A stretch of DNA of 64,000 nt from Euryodendron excelsum (taxonomy: Eukaryota; Streptophyta; Magnoliopsida; Ericales; Pentaphylacaceae): positions 52,066,683 through 52,130,682 of the forward strand of contig CM065377.1 of NCBI GenBank assembly GCA_033060915.1, given 5' to 3'. A model generated the notes under the pieces. It searched no databases, was not told the DNA's origin, and saw only the letters and a list, made by a program, of their open reading frames with translations. This document shows positions 56,197-64,000 of the stretch, piece by piece (the first letter of the stretch is position 1; each line of letters begins with the position of its first letter). The position numbers and the translations under genes were made by a program.

Positions 56197-57035
56197 AAAC
56201 TTGACTTTGCCAAAGGAGTGTATCCTCTAACTCCAAGCGTAGGGTTGGCAGAGTAGTATAACTCAGTGAGATTGTGGTCAATTTCCAAAAGGAGTTTATA
56301 ATTGGAGAGTTATGGTGAAATTTGCTTAAGGAAAAATCAAATCTTAACTAAAACAACTTCACAAAAAATTAAAAGGAAATGAAAAGATAACACAAATTAT
56401 TTGATTTTGGAGAGGTTGAATTAGCTAAACTAAAGCAATATTAAAACAATTAAACTATTAAGATGAAACTCATGGATCCAATTAATTCAACCACCCAATT
56501 TGCCCAAGGTTCCTATGAAGTTTAGTAACTCAAATCATTGCAAGCTTTTGATTTGGAGGATTTTGACTATTAAAATAATGAAATCCATAATAATCAACTT
56601 AGATTTATAAACAATGAGATTCATGTAATCATACCATCGATCTAAGCAACTCTTGTACCAAATTTATGATTAGTGCATTGAAACTCAACGATTTAGTAAA
56701 AAAAAATACAAGATTTCAATAGGATCTAAGAAATGATTATCATAGATTTAATTCAATAGTAATTTGAAGTTAGAATTATAGACTAATACCATTGATTTGA
56801 GCAATAACAATACCAATTGAAGAATTGAGCATTAAATTCCCAAACATAATCAATAATCTAAGTGTTCTTAAAGATCTAGACTTCAATTGGTAAGAATTGA
56901 AAGATTAAGAAGATAAAACATTAAAATCATGATTTACCTCCATTGAGAACCTTAAAATCCATGGATGATCTTTGATTACACTCGGAAACTATAATTTCTA
57001 AGCCCGAACTAGCAGTTGATTAGTCGAGTTTTAGT
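56197..57035 (-). repeat. 5' LTR fragment of the minus-strand Athila relic
   Basis: Reading minus it shares with the plus LTRs CCATGGATTTTAAGG, CAATGGAGGTAAA, AACACTTAGATTATTGATTA and the terminal ACTCCTTTGGCAAAGTCAAG. The start of the LTR is missing, apparently cut where the next LTR begins. Confidence 0.6.
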
Positions 57036-58455
57036 TGTTAATTTAGCATTTTAACTCCCAAAATATACTAAACTATTTTGTGCGTGTTTTGCAGGAATCA
57101 AACATTAAAACGAGGCAAATGGGTAAAAATCAGGAAAATTGATCGATTGGCAATTCGATCTCTATGGACTGTTCAATCAGTCATTCAATCGCAGTATGGA
57201 CCGTTCGATCGGTGACGTCGAAAATGCCTCGTTCGAGCTTCTGTAGCATCATCCCTCCACTTAAGAGTCAGAACTTCAAATGGGGAGTTTTAACGTTCAA
57301 TTGGCCATTCGATCGGTGACGTCAAAAATGACTTTTACAACAAAAATGACCAAAACTTCAAAGAGGGTCCGCTACCGATCGATCCGCCGTTTGATCGTCC
57401 GCTACCATTCGATCGACTGTTCTATCACGTCATGACCATTCAATCGGTCTATATAGAATCTGCAAGTATAAAAGCTATGTGTGTGAGAACCGAGAAGAAG
57501 TTCGAAGATTCTAGATTTTAGAGCAGTTCTAGGGCATTTTGGGGAGATTTTGTAAGGTTTAACTAAGTTTCATTATTGTGTTATCCTATTGTTCATTATT
57601 CTCTTTTGTATTATTGTTAATCATTCTCTTTGTATTCAAGTTTAAGTTTTTCTCATTTTCTTGGCACTTTCCTTCACTTTCTTGGTAACCAAATACTAGT
57701 TTTCCATTACTCAATGCCATTTTTACATTCTTTTATGTTTTACCTCATGGATTCAAGTAGCTAAATATATCTTGGATGTGATTGTGAAAATCTACCAAGG
57801 ATCTTTAAAGGTTTCAATGGGGGTATATGAATTTCAAAGCTTTATTTCTACATTTTTATAGTTCTATTTGGTTGAGTATTACACTTATTTGAAAACTTAG
57901 ATTCATAACCCGTTTTGGTAATATTTATGCACAACTCACTACTTGGTATAGATATTGCACATTTCTAAAGTTTGTTTCTATGGTTCTACTCATTGGTTCC
58001 ATCTCTACACTCAACTAAATATGAACTCAATGTTTTATGGTTAAAATATTCCGAATAAAAAATCCATGAAGTGATTCTTGATTTAAGTTATAAAACCCTC
58101 TATTGAAACTCTTGTTATGAATTGGTGGATTAAATCAATTATATCCAAGCTTTTTCTTAATTGCACATAAACTACATTTAATTGCTTTCCTTAGATATTA
58201 ATTGATTGCATTAGTTAAGAACAACTATCATCCAATATCAATAAGTTTTCGGTCTTTTTTACATCACAAAACCCCATTTGCAATTCATAATTAATGTCTA
58301 GTGCTAGTTGAGCATTGATGTTATATTTACACAATTCCCTTGGGAGAGAACGATACCAGATTACTGGTTTATACTTCATCATGACCCCCGTACACTTGTG
58401 GAGTAACTGACTTCAATTGTAGGACACTTTTAGGAGCAAACCAATCTTCACAATT
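57036..58455 (+). repeat. Athila-like LTR with GATCGG-rich promoter words
   Basis: It starts TGTTAATTTAGC and contains many CATTCGATCGGT-like words (57140-57450) directly upstream of TATAAAAG (57467-57474). Later blocks (GGATTCAAGTAGCTAA, ATCTACCAAGGATCTT, CCCTTGGGAGAGAACGATACC) match the LTR at 58508. No PBS follows, so it is a solo or truncated LTR. The right end is approximate. Confidence 0.6.
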
Positions 58456-58507
58456 GGACCCAAGTGATTACACTCTAAAAGTGTAATCTGAAGTCCCTAA
58501 ATAGCTA
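58456..58507. other. Short spacer between two Athila-like LTRs
   Basis: It contains the inverted repeat GATTACACT-ctaaa-AGTGTAATC (about 58468-58490). Confidence 0.5.
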
Positions 58508-59677
58508 TTGTTAGTCCAATTAGGTTGTATATATGCCCCATTTTAGTATAATAATTATTCTAATAAGTGTTTGTGGGTATTTTACAAATTTTGAGCGAAA
58601 AAGGAGAGACTTGGAGCTGAAAAGTGCATTTTTGCCTTGACCGTACGTACAGTAAGGTCCACCGTACATACGCCTGCAGAAGTTTTCCAGGATTCAAAGA
58701 ACGCGAATTAGCGTAAAAGGGACCATACCTATGGTGAATAGTACTATACATACAGTACCGGCGCCCCCTGTTTGGATTTCACTGCTGTGTCTTCGGGAAG
58801 TGATGAAATTTTTTGTATTTATCACCATTTTACATTAGATTTACAGTTAGTACAAATTTTAGAGAGAGAAAGTTAGTTTTCTTTATATTTTTCTTCATTT
58901 TCTTCTATTTTCCTTGTAAGGAAACATCAATTTCATCTCCAATTAATGCAAGATTTACATTTCTTCATGCTTTCTCTTATGGAATCAAATAGCTAAGTAT
59001 CTCTTGGATGTAATTATGGAGATCTACCAAGGATCTTCAAGGGGTTTCAATGGAGGTAAAAGAACTTCGATGATCTATCCTATGTTTTTCTTCAAATTCA
59101 TTTCAATTGAGTTGTAGATCCATGGAACACTTAGATTCATAACCTATGTTGGTAATTGATATGCACAATCATCTAATTGGTATAGGTATTGCACAATTGA
59201 TGGTTTGTCTCTATGATTCCTATAATTGAACATCAATCTACACTCAATTGAACATGAATTCGAGTTTCTATGATCAAAATCCTCCAAGTCAAGGATCCAT
59301 GGAGTGAGCCTTGACTTGAGTTTTACAAATCTCCATTGAAAACCTTGTAGAGAATTGGTGAATTAAAGCAATTGCATCCAAGCCCTTTGTTAATTATTTT
59401 TCAAATCTAGCTGCTATTGCTCTTACTACTTAGTTTAATTATTAATCAAAATACTCTCACCTTCAACATATTTTCGATCTTCTTTATAGATAGCTTCAAT
59501 TTACTTAAGTGACTTTCTAATTAGAATCAATTGTTAGTTGTTTGCTTATGTGATGCCTATATTTGGCTTGATCCCTTGGAAGAGAACAATACCAGACACT
59601 ATCAGTTTATACTTTAATCACGACACCAGTACGCTTGCGGGGAAGCTCAAATTTACATAATCTTTGGGAGCGATTCA
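58508..59677 (+). repeat. 5' LTR of the Athila-type element
   Basis: It starts TGTTAGTCC and ends at about GAGCGATTCA, six bases before the PBS. A cluster of ACCGTACGTAC / CCACCGTACATAC words lies at 58639-58672. A block of CCCTTGGAAGAGAACAATACC precedes the end, as in the sister LTR at 57036. Confidence 0.7.
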
Positions 59678-59682
59678 AGTTT

Positions 59683-59700
59683 TGGCGCCGTTGCCAGGGA
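59683..59700 (+). other. Primer-binding site of the Athila-type element
   Basis: TGGCGCCGTTGCCAGGGA follows the LTR by a few bases and matches the PBS word known for Athila-lineage elements. Confidence 0.85.
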
Positions 59701-60302
59701 TCAAAAGCATAAGGCGAATGCTAACAAGCTGAAGATCGAAGAAGCACTTGGTGAATTGCGTATATAAAAAAATTTATAAAAAAACAAACAAAGGAGAAAA
59801 AGAAAACTAAACAAAATAGCGAAATTGCAAACGGGTGGGAGTTGATCACTTACCCTCGAAGAAAGCATCTACGGCTTTGAGCCATGGTAATCTCTTTCTC
59901 CCTTAATGTGCATATCGTGTTAGATTTTTTGGTTCTTCTTTGCTTAGTTTATTTTGTTTGATTTAGGTTTAGTTGCATTGCATTTTGTTAGGACTCCTTG
60001 TGAGGCATTTAGTGGAGGTAGGGGTAGTGTGCTCAATTTACAAATAGTTGGTATTGCTTTGCATACGGAGATTGGAGGATCGGTTGGAAAACAAGAGAGA
60101 AAAAAAGCTGTTGTCCGGCAATGCATGATTCTGTATGATGTGCTATATGACCTAGACGGTCCTAGATGGTCAATTATTGTTTGTATTCATCTTCGCATGC
60201 CATATTTAACTAGAGACATTCATAACTAACTTATGAGGCTTGAGAGTGCAAGTAGTTCATCATCACACACTTCCTTTAGTTGTGGACTAAGGATTCCTTC
60301 CA
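59701..60302 (+). other. Leader between PBS and gag
   Basis: An A-rich stretch (59760-59830) and a short open frame (59954-60229) show no recognised motif. No start decisively better than 60303 was seen. Confidence 0.5.
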
Positions 60303-62244
60303 ATGGCAAACATGAATGATCAAGGTTTACCCAACATCTTCCCTTCGAATCTTAACGCCGTACCCAATGCTCCTAACTTGCAATTCCATCCTAATCTTCA
60401 ACCCATCCCACTGGGGGTAAATCCCAATGTAGGGGGCGATGATAATATAGAGAGAGGGAGTCACCATGGCGACATGCGGCTCCCTATCAAAGTACCTTAC
60501 GAGATTACTTGAATCCCCCACGTCAAGCACTAACTTCATGCATAGTATTCCCGCCACATCACACTACGCTTAACATTCGGTCGGGAAGCATGCAAATGCT
60601 CCCTTAATTCCATGGAATGGACTCCGAAAAACGATATGATTTCATTAAGGAGTTTGAGGATGCGTGCTCATTTATCATGGACAATTCTTGCCCGAAAGAG
60701 GTTTTCCTATTAAAACTCTTCCCTTTTTGTTTGAAAGATAAGGCCAAACTTTGGCTTAATTTATTGCGGCCTATGTTTATTCATTCATGGGCTATTCTCC
60801 AAGAAGAGTTTTAAAAGAAGTTCTTTCCTAAGAACCGGACGGAAAGCATCCGAAGGCAAATTTTTCAATTTTTTCCTTTGATAGGGGAGACGTTCTTTCA
60901 ATGTTGGGAGAGGTTTAAAGACCTCTTGAATACGTGCTCTCATAATGCTTCGCCGATTGGCACATCATCAACACTTTTTATTCATCTCTAACTCCCCAAT
61001 TTAAGCATTTGATTGAGTCAATGTGTGCGAGGAAGTTCTTTGACAAACAACCCCATGAAGCATATGAATACTTTGACACCATAACAAACAAGGCTAAGGA
61101 TTGGGCATTTACCGGGACTCAAAATCCCGAGGCTTGCTCAATTCAACAAGGGGTAGGATGATATCAATTAAAAGAGGTTGATGATGTTAATACGAGAGTG
61201 GCCACCTTAACAAATAAATTAGAGGCTATTGAGGGAAATAAGGTGTTAGTGGTCCCGAGTGAGGTAATGAGAGAAACTTGTTGCATAGTGTGTGATACCA
61301 CTAACCATGACATCTCTTCATGTCCAATCATTCTAGGGGTGAAGGAGGCTTTACATGGCCAAGTCAATGTGATTGGCCAATTCCAAAGATGAGGGGGCAA
61401 CCCTTACTCCAACACCTACAATCCGGGATGAAGGGATCACCCTAATTTTGGGTGAAGAAATGAGGGGAGTTCAAACTCCCAACCTTACCAAGGAGGGTAT
61501 CAAAACCCTCAATGCTATTCCACACCTCTTTCTCCATGTCAAGCATCTAAACCTCAAGTTTATCAATAACAACCTATATCATAACTTTCAAATCAACCCA
61601 GGCCATATCAACCTTCTCATAGGAAACCCATGGAAGATAACTTGTATCAATTGTCCAACAACATGAGAAGGGTCAATGCAAGGATAGATAAGCAAGATAA
61701 GGTGTTGGGACAACATACTAGGATGTTTGAGGACCTACAAAAGCAAATGTTTACAATGACACAAGTTTTAACTTAACATGTCCCAGGAAGATTCTCGGCT
61801 CAACCTCAACCCAATCCGGTGGTTAGCCAAGTACACATTATCGAGGGTGGCATGGACCCTCAAACAAGTCATGAACAAGTACAAGCCATAACCACCCTTA
61901 GAAGTGGTAGAGTTAATGACAAAACTATTCCCTTAAAGGATGTCAATTCTAAACCATGTGTTAATAGAGAGGGGAAAGGAAAAGGAAAAGAAAAAGAGGT
62001 TAAAGAAGAGAAAGAACCTAAGGAGGAAAGAGAGAGTGATAGGCACCAAGAGAAAAAAGAGTCCATTGATACTCCTTTTGATACCTTGAGTGAGACTACT
62101 AGGGATAAGAGGAAGGACATCTTGAAGCATGCCCCTTTTCCCCAAAGGTTGACCAAACATAAGAATGAACTTCTTAATGCTAAAATTTATAAAGTGTTCA
62201 AGCAAGTTAAGGTCAATATCCCTATTCTCATTGCCATTAAATAA
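60303..62244 (+). pseudogene. gag: Degenerate Athila-type gag
   Basis: It starts MANMNDQG at 60303. After a frame shift near 60505 it shows RDYLNPPRQ, FHGMDSEKRYDFIKEFEDAC and LKDKAKLWLNLL, the usual retrotransposon gag core. A zinc knuckle of CX2CX4HX4C form lies at 61282-61323 (CIVC...H...C). An Asn/Tyr/Gly/Trp-rich region follows (NPYSNTYNPG, RDHPNFG), where three Trp or related codons are now TGA. Then come EQVQAITTLRSGR, a Lys/Glu-rich stretch (61970-62070) and PFPQRL...FKQVKVNIPI leading to protease. Gag would form the virus-like particle. Stops and frameshifts make this copy non-functional. Confidence 0.75.
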
Positions 62245-62316
62245 ATTCCTTCATATGGGAAATTCTTAAAGGACTTATGTACTTTCAAGCAAAAGTTACG
62301 TGTCAAAGAGAAGGTT

Positions 62317-62529
62317 ATGATAAATGAGAACCAAAGTGTAATATTGCAATGTAAAACCGTTCCTAAGTTCAAGGACACCGGATGTCCTACCATCTCTTAC
62401 ACCGTTAGAAACACCAGGATAGATTGGGCCTTATTGAATTTAGGGTCTAGTGTTAATCTTCTTCTATTTTTGGTATATAAGGAACTTGGATTAGGAGAAT
62501 TGCAACCCACCCATGTGACTCTATAGCTA
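62317..62529 (+). pseudogene. pol: Protease region of the Athila-type element
   Basis: The frame reads CKTVPKFKDTGCPTISYTV and then ALLNLGSSVNLLLFLVYKEL. The family has ALxDxGAS/GASVNLLP here. The catalytic Asp-Ser-Gly type core is changed to Asn-Leu-Gly-Ser (LNLGSS), so activity is unlikely. It ends in TAG at 62525; a one-base loss near 62556 links to the next frame. Confidence 0.65.
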
Positions 62530-62555
62530 ATGGATCCGTCTATCAAGGTTCCTAG

Positions 62556-64000
62556 GGTATCACTAAGGATGTGCTCATCCAAATTGATAATTTCTATTTC
62601 CCAGTTGATTTTATAGTCTTGGACACTCAACCCATGGCGAATTGTGTAGCTCACAACCAAATCTCTGCCATTCTAAGGCGACTTTTCCTAGCTACTTCCA
62701 ATACTATCATCCATTGTAGGAATGGGTTAGTGAAGCTTTCTTTTGGCAACACCACTTTTGAATTGAATATCTTTTCGGTTGCCAAACAATCGATTGAGTG
62801 TGAAGATATCCGAGAGATTGACATCATTGAAACTATAGTGCAAGATCACTTTGAGAATGAGTTATTTGAGGACTCTTTGGAAAAAGCTTTGTTGAGGAGC
62901 GAGCCTCATGAAGCTTTGGATTGTCAAGTTAAGGCTTTAGGAGAAATTTCTTCCTTAGGTCATGAGAACGCCCAATGCATACATGTGGGTCAATGGATCC
63001 CTTTTTTTGAACCTCTCCAACCTAGTATCATAAAGCCAATTCCATCAGAGGTAAAGCCTCCCATTCCTAAAAGGAAACCATTGCCTACCACCTTGAAATA
63101 TGCATTTTTGGGTGATAGTGAGTCGTATCCCATTTTAATTTATCCTGCCCTATCTTTGAGCCAAGAAGAAGGCTTGATAGCCTTACTTAAACACGACAGG
63201 AAAGCTATAGGGTGGACCACTTCCGACCTCCGTAGTACTAGTCCTCTTTTGTGCACACATCGTATTTTCCTAGAAGAGTGGGTTAAACCCATGCATCAAA
63301 TGCAACAGAAATTGAATCCTAACATGAAGAAAGTGGTAAAGGGTGAGGTGTTGAAATTGCTTGATGCAGGTGTTATCTACCCCATTTCCGACTCTAAGTG
63401 GGTAAGTCCTACCCAAGTGGTACCGAAGAAATTTGGCGTCACAGTAATTAGAAATGATAAGAACGAATTGGTGCCCACTCATATCCAAACCGGATGGCAA
63501 ATGTGTATCGATTATCGTCGCCTCAATGCCATGACCCGAAAGGACCATTTTCCCTTACCATTTCTTGACCAAGTGTTAGAGCAAGTATCCAGAAAGGCAT
63601 TCTATTATTTTCTTGATGGTTATTCCAATTACAATCAAATTGAGATCGCTTTAGAAGATCAATCCATGACTACTTTTACATGTCCATTTGGTACTTATGC
63701 TTATCGATGCATTCCCTTTGACTTATGCAATGCACTGGCTACATTCCAAAGGTGCATGATGAGCATCTTTAGTGACATGGTTGAACATATTGTAAAAGTA
63801 TTCATGGATGACTTCTCAGTGTATGGAGACACTTTTGATGAATGTCTCAAGAATCTAGGAAAAGTGTTAAAGCGATGTGAGAAGAGAAACCTTGTTCTTA
63901 ATTGGGAAAAATATCATTTCATGGTTACTAGTGGGATTGTGTTAGGCCATATTGTGTCTTCTAAGGGGATAGAGGTTGACAAGGCTAAAATTGAATTGAT
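62556..64000 (+). CDS. pol: Open protease-RT frame of the Athila-type polyprotein (partial)
   Basis: About 481 codons are open without a stop from 62556 to the window edge. They begin KDVLIQIDNFYFPVDF, the end of the protease region. After a linker (about 62700-63150) come the RT motifs in order: LLDAGVIYPISDSKWVSP, QTGWQMCIDYRRLN, the first catalytic Asp in FLDGYSNYNQI (about 63610-63640), TFTCPFGTYAYR, and the catalytic pair in VFMDDFSVYG (63801-63812). LVLNWEKYHF, LGHIVSSKGIEVDKAKI follow. Asp-Asp is intact. RNase H and integrase would lie beyond the window. With upstream gag and protease broken, this is probably a young but defective copy, or one decaying unevenly. Confidence 0.85.

Larger units (their letters stand above)
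58508..64000 (+). mobile_element. Athila-type Ty3/gypsy retrotransposon, 5' part (runs off the window)
   Basis: The order is LTR (58508-59677), PBS (59683), degenerate gag (60303-62244), protease region and a long open RT frame to the window edge. The PBS word TGGCGCCGTTGCC and the gag and RT motifs are typical of the Athila lineage. Confidence 0.85.

Noticed and set aside
61869..62205. Minus-strand ORFs rich in Ser/Leu/Phe
   Set aside because: Complement of the Lys/Glu-rich gag stretch on the plus strand.

Overview
The window looks like plant heterochromatin, probably from a large, repeat-rich angiosperm genome. It holds almost nothing but LTR retrotransposons. The lineages recognised are Tat/Ogre-type and Athila-type Ty3/gypsy elements. 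I see no convincing host gene, tRNA, rRNA or CRISPR array.

1-51.3 kb is one nested stack, which I resolved from target-site duplications (TSDs) read directly in the sequence. The bottom layer is the 3' part of a degenerate Tat-type element: RNase H and integrase on +, a 62-bp tandem repeat, then a long gene on the opposite strand that resembles the 'putative gypsy type transposon' family (PF04195-like) and ends in a coiled coil and a proline-rich tail. A probable 3' LTR follows. This antisense gene was split twice. A giant minus-strand element sits at 4165-44590 (TSD ATGGG, LTRs of 4710 and 4752 bp). A solo LTR of the same family sits at 44859-49635 (TSD CCTGA). The minus-strand giant was itself split by a plus-strand giant at 11460-34407 (TSD AGTAG, LTRs of 5626 and 5322 bp). 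That one carries another solo LTR at 19328-24672 (TSD AATAC). All four TSD pairs are perfect.

The giant family has TG...CA LTRs (some ends decayed), a primer-binding site starting TGGCGAYTCC and a polypurine tract. It has about 6.7-8.0 kb of internal DNA with no recognisable gag or pol. Its most gene-like content is an antisense ORF about 0.8 kb from the 3' LTR, resembling plant retroelement proteins of the DUF7745 / plant-mobile-domain type. The LTRs are structured: an array of small hairpins and an 81-bp VNTR in U3, GC-rich palindromes just before a TATAAATA box, about 1 kb of degenerate CTTTCCTAA repeats in the transcribed part, and a hairpin followed by a 10-nt echo of the primer-binding site near the LTR end.

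51.3-53.1 kb is AT-rich with small tandem duplications and a possible SINE. 53.1-58.5 kb holds Athila-like LTR fragments in both orientations and an internally deleted minus-strand gag relic. From 58.5 kb to the window end there is a plus-strand Athila-type element with LTR, primer-binding site, degenerate gag with a zinc knuckle, protease region and a long open reverse-transcriptase frame that runs off the window.

Most premature stops can be explained by C-to-T or G-to-A transitions, as expected for old methylated repeats. Family assignments rest on motif recognition only; no database search was possible.
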